A DNA stretch of 64,000 nt from Agromyces sp. G08B096. Its GTDB lineage: Bacteria > Actinomycetota > Actinomycetes > Actinomycetales > Microbacteriaceae. Positions 6,973 to 15,693 of this stretch are shown piece after piece. The notes under the pieces are model-generated. The model did not search any database, was not told the origin of the DNA, and worked only from the letters and a program-made list of their open reading frames with translations. Each line of letters begins with the position of its first letter. The first letter of the stretch is position 1. The stretch covers positions 1,116,001 through 1,180,000 of the forward strand of contig NZ_CP158374.1 of assembly GCF_040267705.1 (NCBI RefSeq), written 5' to 3'. A program made the position numbers and the translations under genes.

Positions 6973-8602
6973 TGGGGATCGCCGACCAGATGGGGTAGAA
7001 CCAGACGGTCACGGCCAGCACCCAGAAGAGGTACACGGCCACGATCGCGATGCCCCGTTGGCGCCGCCACGTGCGGTCGCTCGGCCGACCGAGCACCACG
7101 CCGATCGCGATCGCGAGCCCGAGGATCAGGTACGGCTCGAACACGATCGAGTAGAACTGGAACACCGTGCGGTCGAGGTAGCCGAGCCACGGCAGGTAAC
7201 CCGCCGCGAGACCCAGCAGGGCGATGCCCACCTGCCACTCCCGATACCGGGCGAGCCGGTACACGAGGTACCCGCACGCGGCGGCGGCGGCCCACCAGAT
7301 GAGCGGGTTGCCGATCCCCATGATCGACTCCACGCACTGGTCGCCGCACCCGGGCACCTCGCGGTAGTACATGTTGGTCGGCCGGACCATGAAGAGCCAC
7401 GTCAGCGGGTTCGACTGCCACGGGTGGTCGCCGTGCACGCCGATATGGAACGTGTACGCCGACTGGTGGTAGTGCCAGAGCGACTGCAGCCACGTCGGCA
7501 CCCACTCGAAGACCCCCGTCGCCCGGTTCGCCGGGTCGTCGGCCCAGTGCCGCGCGTAGCCGCCGTCGGTGAGGATCCAGCCCGTCCACGAGGCGAGATA
7601 GACCGCCGCGGCGACGGGAACGAGGAGGAGGAAGGAGACCGGGCCCTGTTTCAGCAGGGCGCCCGAGAGCCAGAACGGCACGCCGGCCCGGCGGCGCGCG
7701 AGCGCATCTTGAACGACCAGCCAGAGACCGAACGCGGCGAGGAACCACAGCCCCGACCACTTCACCGCGGTGGCGGCGCCGAACGCCGCGCCGGCCGCGA
7801 CCACCCAGGGCCGGGCCCAGAGCGCCGGGCCGTATCCGGGTTCGCGCCCGCGCGCCGCGGCCTCGGCGAGCCGGGACTCGAGCACCCGCCACGACCGGTC
7901 GCGATCGAGGACGACGAACCAGACGCCGACGAGCGCCAGGAGCATGAGCCAGGTGTCGAGCAGCGCCACGCGCGACATGACGATCGCGTTGCCGTCGACG
8001 GCGAACAGCAGGCCGGCGATGACCGCCACCACCGTCGTGCCCGTGAACCGGCGGGCCAGCATCGTCACGACGAACACCGCCAGCGTGCCGGCGAGCGCCG
8101 TCGAGGCGCGCCACCAGAACGCGTCGCCGGCGCCGAAGGCCGCCATCCCCAGGCCGATCAGCCACTTGCCGAGCGGCGGATGCACCACATAGCTCGGGTC
8201 GTCGCCGAACAGCATGGTGTCGCCCCGCGCGAAGTCGGCGTCCGCGCCCTCGGGCCACGTCGACTCGTACCCCTGATGCCAGAGAGTCCAGGCATCCTTC
8301 ACGTAGTAGGTCTCGTCGAACACGATCTGCTGGGGATGCCCGAGGTTCCAGAAGCGCAGGATCGCCGCGACGAGGGTCACCGCGATCGGCGCGCCCCAGG
8401 TCCAGAGCAACCGGCGCCGAGGATCGGAGAGGACGCGCGACCACCACGCGTCGAGCCGGGTCCCGCGGGGCTCGGGGACGGCCGGTTCCGGTTCCGTGCG
8501 CTGTCCAAGGGCGGCGTCCGGGACCGTCTCCGCGGCGGCATCCGCGCCCGGCTCCGGGGCGGCGTCCGCCTCGCGCGCGCCGGCCGCCGGATCCGCAGTC
8601 AT
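6923..8602 (-). CDS. pmt: dolichyl-phosphate-mannose-protein mannosyltransferase
   Basis: A 559-residue GT-C glycosyltransferase that moves mannose from polyprenyl-phosphate-mannose to serine or threonine of secreted proteins at the outer face of the membrane. After a 50-residue acidic, Ala/Pro-rich tail come about ten membrane segments. The catalytic Asp-Glu pair is Asp96-Glu97 in VFDETYYVKDAW, in the first external loop; VHPPLGKW and the C-terminal FYPIWSAIPI are also family features. The ATG at 8602 is chosen because TAGGGT (8610-8615) lies 7 nt upstream, giving a leaderless start. Divergent from rsmI with only 38 bp between starts. Confidence 0.92.
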   Translation of the reverse strand: MTADPAAGAREADAAPEPGADAAAETVPDAALGQRTEPEPAVPEPRGTRLDAWWSRVLSDPRRRLLWTWGAPIAVTLVAAILRFWNLGHPQQIVFDETYYVKDAWTLWHQGYESTWPEGADADFARGDTMLFGDDPSYVVHPPLGKWLIGLGMAAFGAGDAFWWRASTALAGTLAVFVVTMLARRFTGTTVVAVIAGLLFAVDGNAIVMSRVALLDTWLMLLALVGVWFVVLDRDRSWRVLESRLAEAAARGREPGYGPALWARPWVVAAGAAFGAATAVKWSGLWFLAAFGLWLVVQDALARRRAGVPFWLSGALLKQGPVSFLLLVPVAAAVYLASWTGWILTDGGYARHWADDPANRATGVFEWVPTWLQSLWHYHQSAYTFHIGVHGDHPWQSNPLTWLFMVRPTNMYYREVPGCGDQCVESIMGIGNPLIWWAAAAACGYLVYRLARYREWQVGIALLGLAAGYLPWLGYLDRTVFQFYSIVFEPYLILGLAIAIGVVLGRPSDRTWRRQRGIAIVAVYLFWVLAVTVWFYPIWSAIPITAEFRRLHFWLPTWG

Positions 8603-8640
8603 GCGCCCCACCCTAGGACAGCTGCGCCAGACTGGGAGGC

Positions 8641-9462
8641 ATGATCATCCTCGGCGCGACCCCGATCGGCAACCTCGGCGACGCGTCCGCGAGGCTGCGG
8701 GAGGCGCTCGAGCAGGCGCGGGTCGTGGCATCCGAAGACACGCGCGTCACCCAGCGCCTGCTGGCGGGGCTCGGCATCGCGAACCGGCCGCGGCTCATCG
8801 CGCTGCACGAGCACAACGAGCGGCAGAAGGCCGATGAGCTCGTGGAGCTGGCACGCGACGCTGACCTGCTGGTGCTCACCGATGCCGGAATGCCGACCGT
8901 CTCCGACCCCGGATTCCCGCTCGTGCAGGCGGCCATCGCGGCGGGCGTCGACGTCACCGCCATCCCCGGCCCATCGGCCGTGCTCACCGCGCTCGCCCTG
9001 TCGGGCCTGCCCACCGACCGGTTCGCGTTCGAGGGGTTCCTGCCGCGGAAGTCCGGGGAGCGGGGCCGGCGCCTCGCGGAGCTCGCCGGCGACCGTCGCA
9101 CGCTCGTCTTCTTCGAGGCGCCGACCCGTCTCGCGACCTCGCTCGCCGCGCTCGCCGAGGCGTTCGGCCCCGACCGTCCCGCCGCGGTCTGCCGTGAGCT
9201 GACGAAGCTGCACGAGGAGGTGCGCCGGGGCCCGCTCGGCGAGCTCGTCGCGTGGGCGGAGGCGGGTGTGCGCGGCGAGATCTGCATCGTCGTGGGCGGC
9301 GCCGCGGCTGAGGCATCCGACCCGGTCGACGCGCTCGCGCGCGTGCAGTCGCTCGCCGCCTCCGGCACTCGGCTGAAAGACGCGGCCGCGCTGGTCGCCG
9401 CGGAGACGGGGCTCGGCCGGCGCGAGCTGTACGAGGCCGCGCTCGCCGCTCGCCGGGCGTAA
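8641..9462 (+). CDS. rsmI: 16S rRNA (cytidine(1402)-2'-O)-methyltransferase
   Basis: A 273-residue SAM-dependent tetrapyrrole-methylase-fold enzyme that 2'-O-methylates C1402 in the ribosomal P site. GATPIGNLGD (5-14), SEDTR, LTDAGMPTVSDPG and AIPGPSA are the family blocks, and AAALVAAETGLGRRELYEAAL is the C-terminal RsmI helical domain. CAGACT (8628-8633) sits 7 nt before the ATG, although GGGAGG between them could act as a close ribosome-binding site. Confidence 0.95.
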   Translation: MIILGATPIGNLGDASARLREALEQARVVASEDTRVTQRLLAGLGIANRPRLIALHEHNERQKADELVELARDADLLVLTDAGMPTVSDPGFPLVQAAIAAGVDVTAIPGPSAVLTALALSGLPTDRFAFEGFLPRKSGERGRRLAELAGDRRTLVFFEAPTRLATSLAALAEAFGPDRPAAVCRELTKLHEEVRRGPLGELVAWAEAGVRGEICIVVGGAAAEASDPVDALARVQSLAASGTRLKDAAALVAAETGLGRRELYEAALAARRA

Positions 9463-9557
9463 GGCTCGCCGGGCGGCGCATCCCGCAAGCCCTAGCTCGC
9501 CGCCGCCCTCCGCGGGACAATGGACGCACGCCCGCGACAGCGGGATGGAGGTGCGAC

Positions 9558-10640
9558 ATGTCCCACGCGGTCAGGTACTCCCGTCACGGCGGCCCAGAGG
9601 TGCTCGAGGTCGCCGAGGTTCCGACACCCGATCCCGGCGAGGGCGAGGTGCTCGTCGAAGTCTTCGCCGCGGGCCTCAGTCCGGTCGACTCCGCGGTGCG
9701 TCGTGGTGCGCACCCCGATCGATGGCCGGTCGATCTGCCCGCCCTCGTCGGCCGTGAGTTCGCGGGCGTCGTCGCCGCCACCGGCCCCGGGGTGAGCCGC
9801 TTCTCGCGTGGCGACGAGGTCATGGGCTTCACCGACGACGGTGCGCAGGCCACCCACGTCGTCGCGCGCGAGCACGAGATCGTACCGAAGCCCGCGGGCG
9901 TCGGCTGGGAGGTGGCGGGATCGCTGCACATCGCGGGCACGACCGCCTGGACGGCCGTCGAAGGACTCGGACTGGGCCCTGACGACACCGTCGTGGTGAC
10001 CGCTGCGGCCGGCGGCGTCGGATGTCTCGCCGTGCAGTTCGCCCGGCTGCGCGGCGCGACCGTGATCGGCACGAGCGCCGACGCCCGCTTCGACTTCCTC
10101 CGCCAGTTCGGTGCGATCCCCCTGGCCTACGGGCCGGGACTCGCCGAACGGGCGCGGCTCGCCGCGGGCGGGCGGCCGATCACCGCCTTCCTCGACTTCC
10201 TCGGGGGCGAGGCGGCCGCGGCGGTCGAGCTCGGGGTGCCCGGCCCGCGGATCCTGACGACCCTCGACTGGGACGCCGTCGCCGAGCACGGGGCGATCCT
10301 CGTCGAACCGGGCGATGCCATCGCGCTCGCCAGAGTCGCCCAGCAGGTCGCGGCCCGACGGGTGCGCCTGCCCATCGCGGACATCTTCTCGCTCGACGAC
10401 GTCGTCGACGCCTACCGCGCCCTCGACCGGCGCGACGCGCCGGGCAAGATCGTCCTCGGCGTGCGGATCGTCGGCTACCCGGGGCAGCGGATCCGGGAAC
10501 CGGCGATCAAGGAGCAGGACGTGACGCTCGGGGTGCCGACGCCGCACGAGCACCTGCAGGTCGAGGAGGCCGTGCCGCCCGCGCTTGCCGACGGGAGCGT
10601 GCGCCGCAGGCGGCGGGAAACACGCGGATCCCGCCCGTAG
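9558..10640 (+). CDS. NADP-dependent oxidoreductase (MDR superfamily) with basic C-terminal tail
   Basis: A 360-residue protein. The quinone-oxidoreductase-like MDR domain starts at VRYSRHGGPEVLEV and carries the cofactor loop VTAAAGGVGCLAVQFA (near 138). The core ends around GKIVLGVRI; about 60 further residues with an Arg-rich end have no counterpart in ordinary members. GGAGG (9547-9551) is a good ribosome-binding site, unlike most neighbours. The TAG stop at 10638-10640 is also the first half of the metG -10 hexamer. Substrate unknown; it is a distant paralogue of the dehydrogenase at 5893. Confidence 0.85.
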   Translation: MSHAVRYSRHGGPEVLEVAEVPTPDPGEGEVLVEVFAAGLSPVDSAVRRGAHPDRWPVDLPALVGREFAGVVAATGPGVSRFSRGDEVMGFTDDGAQATHVVAREHEIVPKPAGVGWEVAGSLHIAGTTAWTAVEGLGLGPDDTVVVTAAAGGVGCLAVQFARLRGATVIGTSADARFDFLRQFGAIPLAYGPGLAERARLAAGGRPITAFLDFLGGEAAAAVELGVPGPRILTTLDWDAVAEHGAILVEPGDAIALARVAQQVAARRVRLPIADIFSLDDVVDAYRALDRRDAPGKIVLGVRIVGYPGQRIREPAIKEQDVTLGVPTPHEHLQVEEAVPPALADGSVRRRRRETRGSRP

Positions 10641-10650
10641 GATTGTCGGC

Positions 10651-12210
10651 ATGGCCGACGGCTCCTCGTTCTACATCACCACGCCCATCTTCTACGTCAA
10701 CGACGTGCCGCACATCGGTCACGCGTACACGGAGGTGGCCGCCGACGTCATCGCGCGGTGGCACCGGCAGGCCGGTGAGGACGCCTGGATGCTCACGGGC
10801 ACCGACGAGCACGGCCAGAAGATCCTGCGCACCGCGACCGCCAACGGCGTGACCCCGAAGGAATGGGCCGACCGGCTCGTCGAGTCGGCCTGGAAGCCGC
10901 TGCTGCAGACCGTCGACATCGCCAACGACGACTTCATCCGCACGACCGACCCGCGTCACGAGGAGAACGTCCAGAAATTCCTCCAGCAGCTCTACGACGA
11001 CGGCCACATCTACACGGGCGAGTACGAGGGCTACTACTGCGTCGGCTGCGAGGAGTACAAGCAGGAGTCCGAGCTCGTCGACGGCACCGGCGAGTACGAG
11101 GGCCAGCTCGTCTGCGCGATCCACTCCAAGCCCGTCGAGCTGCTGCACGAGAAGAACTACTTCTTCCGCACCTCGGCGTTCGCCGACCGGCTGCTCGCCC
11201 TGTACGAGGAGCGGCCCGACTTCGTGCAGCCCGAGTCCGCGCGCAACGAGGTGCTCGGCTGGGTGCGCTCCGGCCTCGCCGACCTGTCGATCTCCCGGTC
11301 GACGTTCGACTGGGGTGTGAAGGTCCCGTGGGACGACACGCACGTCGTCTACGTCTGGTTCGACGCGCTACTGAACTACATCACCGCCGTCGGCTACGGG
11401 CAGGACGACGCCGAGTTCGCCCGCCGCTGGCCCGCGCAGCACATCGTCGGCAAAGACATCCTGCGCTTCCACGCGGTCATCTGGCCCGCGATGCTGATGG
11501 CGGCGGGTCTCGAGGTGCCGCGCGGGGTGTTCGGCCACGGCTGGCTGCTCGTCGGCGGCGAGAAGATGTCGAAGTCGAAGCTCACCGGCATCGCCCCCGA
11601 GCAGATCACCGAGACGTTCGGCTCCGACGCGTTCCGGTACTACTTCCTCTCGGCGATCTCGTTCGGCCAGGACGGCTCGTTCTCGTGGGAGGACCTCGCG
11701 GCGCGCTACCAGGCCGAGCTCGCGAACGGCTTCGGCAACCTCGCCTCGCGCGTGATCGCGATGATCTCGCGGTACTGCGACGGCGTGGTGCCATCGGCGG
11801 GCGAGCTCACCGCGGCCGATATCGAGATCGGGTCGATCGAGGCCCGCGCGACCGCGGGCTCGTGGGAAGCGATCGAGCGGCTCGCCGTGCACGAGGCGAT
11901 CGGCGCCGCCTGGGAACTCGTCGACGCCCTCAACGGCTACCTCACGAGCGAGGAGCCCTGGGCCCTCGCGAAGGACCCGGCCAACCGGGACCGTCTCGAG
12001 ACGGTGCTCGCGGTGGCGTACCACGGGCTCGGCACGCTGGCCGTGCTGCTCTCGCCGGTGCTGCCCAAGGCCACCGGGAAGCTCTGGACCGCGCTCGGCG
12101 GCGCGGGCACGGTGCAGCAGCAGCGCATCGACCGCGCCCACGAGTGGGCCGTCGGCGAGCGGGTCGCGCCGCTCGAGGCGCTGTTCCCGCGGGTCGAGGT
12201 GAGCGAGTGA
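10651..12210 (+). CDS. metG: methionine--tRNA ligase
   Basis: A 519-residue class I synthetase charging tRNA-Met. The HIGH motif is HIGH 21-24 and KMSKS is at 305-309. The zinc-knuckle region is the short type (YYCVGCEEYKQ near 128-138, CAIHSKPVELLHEKNYFF near 155), as in mycobacterial MetS. There is no C-terminal dimerisation domain. The ATG at 10651 is preferred over an upstream in-frame frame because TAGGAT (10638-10643) is 7 nt before it and the extra residues look non-coding. tatD follows with a 4-nt overlap. Confidence 0.96.
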   Translation: MADGSSFYITTPIFYVNDVPHIGHAYTEVAADVIARWHRQAGEDAWMLTGTDEHGQKILRTATANGVTPKEWADRLVESAWKPLLQTVDIANDDFIRTTDPRHEENVQKFLQQLYDDGHIYTGEYEGYYCVGCEEYKQESELVDGTGEYEGQLVCAIHSKPVELLHEKNYFFRTSAFADRLLALYEERPDFVQPESARNEVLGWVRSGLADLSISRSTFDWGVKVPWDDTHVVYVWFDALLNYITAVGYGQDDAEFARRWPAQHIVGKDILRFHAVIWPAMLMAAGLEVPRGVFGHGWLLVGGEKMSKSKLTGIAPEQITETFGSDAFRYYFLSAISFGQDGSFSWEDLAARYQAELANGFGNLASRVIAMISRYCDGVVPSAGELTAADIEIGSIEARATAGSWEAIERLAVHEAIGAAWELVDALNGYLTSEEPWALAKDPANRDRLETVLAVAYHGLGTLAVLLSPVLPKATGKLWTALGGAGTVQQQRIDRAHEWAVGERVAPLEALFPRVEVSE

Positions 12211-13151
12211 CGGGGCACGGCCCCGCACCCGAGCACCTGCGCACCCGATCCGACGGACGCGAGGCGGGCGCGGCGGCGTACCCGCCGGCGCCCGAGCCGC
12301 TGCCCGTTGCGGTCTACGACAACCACACCCACCTCGAGATCGCCGACGGCGCACTGCCGCTCTCGGTCGCCGAGCACCTCGACCGGGCGGCGGCGGTCGG
12401 CATCGCCGGCGCCGTGCAGGTCGGCACCGACGTGGCGACCAGCCGCTGGTCTGCCGATGCGGCCGAGCATGACGCGCGGCTCCTCGCGGCGGTCGCGCTG
12501 CACCCGAACGAGGCGCCCGAGCTCGAGGCATCCGGCACGCTCGACGAGGCGCTCGCCGTCATCGACGAGCTCGCGGCCCGGCCCCGCGTGCGTGCGATCG
12601 GCGAGACCGGGCTCGACTTCTTCCGCACCGGCGACGGCGGCCGCGGCGCCCAGTTCCGCTCGTTCGAGGCGCATATCGACATCGCGAAGCGGCACGACCT
12701 CGCGCTGCAGATCCACGATCGCGACGCGGATGACGACGTCGTGGCGACGCTCCGCCGGGTGGGCTCACCCGAGCGCACCGTCTTCCACTGCTTCTCGGGC
12801 GGAGCCGAACTCGCCGAGCTTGCGGCATCCGAGGGCTGGTATTGCTCGTTCGCCGGCAACGTGACGTTCAAGAACGCCGAGAACCTGCGCGAGGCGCTCC
12901 GCGTGGTGCCTCGCGACCGGATCCTCGTCGAGACGGATGCCCCGTACCTCACGCCGACCCCGCTCCGCGGCCGCCCGAACGCGCCCTACCTCGTGCCCGT
13001 CACGGTGCGGTTCATGGCAGAGGTGCTGGACGCCCCGCTCGACGAACTCTGCGCCGACCTCGCGTCGAACACGCTCCGCGTGTACGGCTCGTGGCAGGAT
13101 GAGCCCGTGCGGAATGTCGATCCGACCGGCCGAAACCTCGACGGGGCCTAG
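12207..13151 (+). CDS. tatD: TatD family hydrolase
   Basis: A 314-residue metal-dependent TIM-barrel hydrolase. The metal ligands are visible as [31 protein letters not shown] and LVETDAPYL. Family members act as 3'-5' DNA/RNA exonucleases. The GTG start overlaps the metG stop (GTGA), and about 35 weakly conserved residues precede the barrel. It sits between metG and rsmA, the usual actinobacterial order. Confidence 0.93.
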   Translation: MTGHGPAPEHLRTRSDGREAGAAAYPPAPEPLPVAVYDNHTHLEIADGALPLSVAEHLDRAAAVGIAGAVQVGTDVATSRWSADAAEHDARLLAAVALHPNEAPELEASGTLDEALAVIDELAARPRVRAIGETGLDFFRTGDGGRGAQFRSFEAHIDIAKRHDLALQIHDRDADDDVVATLRRVGSPERTVFHCFSGGAELAELAASEGWYCSFAGNVTFKNAENLREALRVVPRDRILVETDAPYLTPTPLRGRPNAPYLVPVTVRFMAEVLDAPLDELCADLASNTLRVYGSWQDEPVRNVDPTGRNLDGA

Positions 13152-13153
13152 GA

Positions 13154-14029
13154 GTGCACCGGCACGAGGGCGACGCCGCCCCGACCCAGCCGCGGCTGCT
13201 CGGCCCCGCCGAGATCCGCGATCTCGCCGAGCTGCTCGGCGTCACGCCCACGAAGAAGCTCGGCCAGAACTTCGTCCACGACGCCAACACGGTGCGCCGC
13301 ATCGTGCAGACCGCGGGCGTGCGCCCCGGCGAGACGGTGCTCGAGATCGGGCCGGGGCTCGGCTCGCTCACCCTCGGCCTGCTCGAGGCGGGCGCCGCGG
13401 TCGTGGCCGTCGAGATCGACGGCCGGCTCGCCGAGCAGCTGCCGCACACGGTGACGCTCATGCAACCGGGCACCGAGCTCACCGTCGTCCACGAGGACGC
13501 GCTGCGGGTGACCGACGTGCCGGGCGACCCGGTGCGGCTCGTGGCGAACCTGCCGTACAACATCTCGGTGCCGGTGCTGCTGCACCTGCTCGAGCACGTG
13601 CCCTCCCTCGCATCCGGCATCGTGATGGTGCAGGCCGAGGTCGGCTACCGGCTCGCCGCCGAGCCCGGTTCGAAGGTCTACGGCGGGCCGAGCGTGAAGG
13701 CCGCGTGGTACGGCGACTGGCGCATCGCGGGGCAGGTCTCCCGCATGGTGTTCTGGCCGGTGCCGAATGTCGACTCGGTGCTCGTCGGGTTCGAACGGCA
13801 CGAGGTGCCCGGCACGGAGGCCGAGCGCCGCGCCACGTTCGAGGTGATCGACGCCGCCTTCGGGCAGCGCCGGAAGATGCTCCGCCAGGCGCTCGCCGGC
13901 GTGCTCGGCGGATCGGCGGCCGCGGCCTCGGCGGTGCTCGAGCGCGCGGGCGTCGACCCCCAGGCGCGCGGTGAGCAGCTGGGCGTGGCCGACTTCCTCC
14001 GGATCGCGCGGGCCGCGGCGCAGCCCTGA
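13154..14029 (+). CDS. rsmA: 16S rRNA (adenine(1518)-N6/adenine(1519)-N6)-dimethyltransferase
   Basis: A 291-residue SAM-dependent methyltransferase (KsgA) that dimethylates two adjacent adenines in helix 45 of 16S r[13 protein letters not shown], the SAM loop [12 protein letters not shown] and the catalytic NLPYNIS are all present. The GTG start lies 2 nt after the tatD stop, so translation is probably coupled. An unconserved Pro-rich stretch precedes the core. Confidence 0.96.
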   Translation: MHRHEGDAAPTQPRLLGPAEIRDLAELLGVTPTKKLGQNFVHDANTVRRIVQTAGVRPGETVLEIGPGLGSLTLGLLEAGAAVVAVEIDGRLAEQLPHTVTLMQPGTELTVVHEDALRVTDVPGDPVRLVANLPYNISVPVLLHLLEHVPSLASGIVMVQAEVGYRLAAEPGSKVYGGPSVKAAWYGDWRIAGQVSRMVFWPVPNVDSVLVGFERHEVPGTEAERRATFEVIDAAFGQRRKMLRQALAGVLGGSAAAASAVLERAGVDPQARGEQLGVADFLRIARAAAQP

Positions 14030-14052
14030 CCCCGGCGCGGTACGGTGGCCGC

Positions 14053-14712
14053 ATGGGGGAGCAGCAGGAACCGAACGACGCCGCGCACGAGCCGGAGACG
14101 GATTCGGAGCCCGAGCCCGAGACCGAGCAGCCGATCACGCAGCCGACCGAGCCGGAGGCCGAGTCGACCGAGCCGGACGCCGACCCCGTCTCCGCATCGA
14201 CCGAGCAGGCCGGCGACGCCGCCGTGCTGGAGGCGACCGGACGCGACCGCGACGACTGGTTCGCGGTCCTCGACGAACACCAGGCGATGGAGTGGCCGCA
14301 CCGCGAGATCGCGACCTGGCTCGTGGGCGAAGGCGTCGACCCGTGGTGGGCGCAATCGCTGACGGTGTCGTACGAGCAGGCGCGCGGGCTCCGCGCGCCC
14401 GGCCAGCGGCAGGACGGCACGTTCGAGACGAGTGTGTCTCGCACGGTCGAGCTGCGAGCCGTACGGGCCCTCGAAGTGCTCGCGGGCGTGGTCGAGGCCG
14501 AGCTCGGCACGCCGCCGCTCGCCCTGAACGTCGAGGCGAAGCATCCCACCGCCCGCTTCCCGCTCGACGACGGCGAGTTCGTGCTCGCGGCGGCGAGCCC
14601 GCGCGCCGACGGCCGCGCCACGATCTCGCTCACCCGGGGGCGGATGCCCGACGGGTCGCGCCTCGCCGAGGTCAAGGCCGAGCTCCGCGAGTGGCTCGGG
14701 CGAGTCGACTGA
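14053..14712 (+). CDS. DUF4287 domain protein
   Basis: A 219-residue protein of unknown role. The first 55 residues are very acidic and repetitive (Glu/Pro/Thr), probably disordered. A DUF4287-like domain covers about 60-130, with the family pattern WFAVLDEH, HREIATWL, WWAQSLTVSYEQARG, followed by a START-like C-terminal half. TACGGT (14041-14046) is 6 nt before the ATG, so the message is probably leaderless. It lies between rsmA and ispE, but nothing in the sequence ties it to either pathway. Confidence 0.78.
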   Translation: MGEQQEPNDAAHEPETDSEPEPETEQPITQPTEPEAESTEPDADPVSASTEQAGDAAVLEATGRDRDDWFAVLDEHQAMEWPHREIATWLVGEGVDPWWAQSLTVSYEQARGLRAPGQRQDGTFETSVSRTVELRAVRALEVLAGVVEAELGTPPLALNVEAKHPTARFPLDDGEFVLAAASPRADGRATISLTRGRMPDGSRLAEVKAELREWLGRVD

Positions 14713-14736
14713 GCGCCGTCGGCTAGCGTTGAGCGC

Positions 14737-15681
14737 ATGACCATCGCGGCGACCGACGAGGCGGTGCACGTCCGGGCGCCCGGCAAGATCAACCTGTTCA
14801 TGCGCGTCGGCGACGTCGCGCCCGACGGCTACCACGACGTCGCGACCGCGTACCAGGCCGTGTCGCTCTACGAGGACGTGCGGGCCTGGCCCGACGACCG
14901 CATCTCGGTCGGCTTCTCCGGCAGCGTCGACACGAGCGACCTGCCGACGGATGACTCGAACCTGGCCGTGAAGGCCGCGAAGCTGCTGGCGAAGACCGCA
15001 GGCGTGCCCGGCGGCGTGCGGCTCGAGATCGCCAAGCAGGTGCCCATCGCGGGGGGCATGGGCGGAGGCTCGGCCGACGCCGCGGCGACGCTCGTCGCGT
15101 GCGACGCCCTGTGGGAGACGAACCTGTCGAAAGAGGAGCTGCACGCCCTCGCGGCGAGGCTCGGCGCCGACGTGCCGTTCGCGCTCACCGGCGGCACGGC
15201 GATCGGCACCGGCCGCGGCGACCGGCTGAGCCCGGCGCTCGCCACCGGCTCGTTCCATTGGGTGCTCGCGGTCGCCGACTTCGGCCTGTCGACGCCGGCG
15301 GTCTACCGCGAGCTCGACGTGCTCCGCATCGAGCAGGCCGGCCGGCCGGGCAGCTGGAGCGCGCCGGCGGGCCCTCCCGTCGTCGAGGCGAACGTGCTGC
15401 AGGCGCTCCGCGCGGGCGACCCGCTGAAGCTCGCGGCGGCTCTGCACAACGACCTGCAGGCCGCGGCCGTGCGGCTCGCTCCCGCGCTCGGCGAGCTCAT
15501 CGACCTCGGCGAGCAGGCCGGCGCCCTCGCCGGCATCGTGTCGGGTTCGGGCCCGACGGTCGCCTTCCTCGCCGACGGCGCAGACGACGCGATCGCCCTG
15601 CAGGTGGCGCTCTCGGCGGCCCGCGTGACGGCCGTGCACGCGCACGGCCCCGTGCACGGGGCTCGCATCCTGCACGGCTAG
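14737..15681 (+). CDS. ispE: 4-diphosphocytidyl-2-C-methyl-D-erythritol kinase
   Basis: A 314-residue GHMP kinase that phosphorylates CDP-methylerythritol in the MEP route to isoprenoids. APGKINLFM (13-21), the ATP loop [15 protein letters not shown] (near 105) and the C-terminal [10 protein letters not shown] are complete. TAGCGT (14724-14729) lies 7 nt before the ATG (leaderless). Another isoprenoid gene, uppS, is at the far end of the window. Confidence 0.96.
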   Translation: MTIAATDEAVHVRAPGKINLFMRVGDVAPDGYHDVATAYQAVSLYEDVRAWPDDRISVGFSGSVDTSDLPTDDSNLAVKAAKLLAKTAGVPGGVRLEIAKQVPIAGGMGGGSADAAATLVACDALWETNLSKEELHALAARLGADVPFALTGGTAIGTGRGDRLSPALATGSFHWVLAVADFGLSTPAVYRELDVLRIEQAGRPGSWSAPAGPPVVEANVLQALRAGDPLKLAAALHNDLQAAAVRLAPALGELIDLGEQAGALAGIVSGSGPTVAFLADGADDAIALQVALSAARVTAVHAHGPVHGARILHG

Positions 15682-15693
15682 GCTCGTCCGGTC

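Noticed and set aside
5893..10640. Gene duplication of two neighbouring dehydrogenases
   Set aside because: Both are MDR proteins, but visible identity is limited to the common fold motifs; recent local duplication is not supported.
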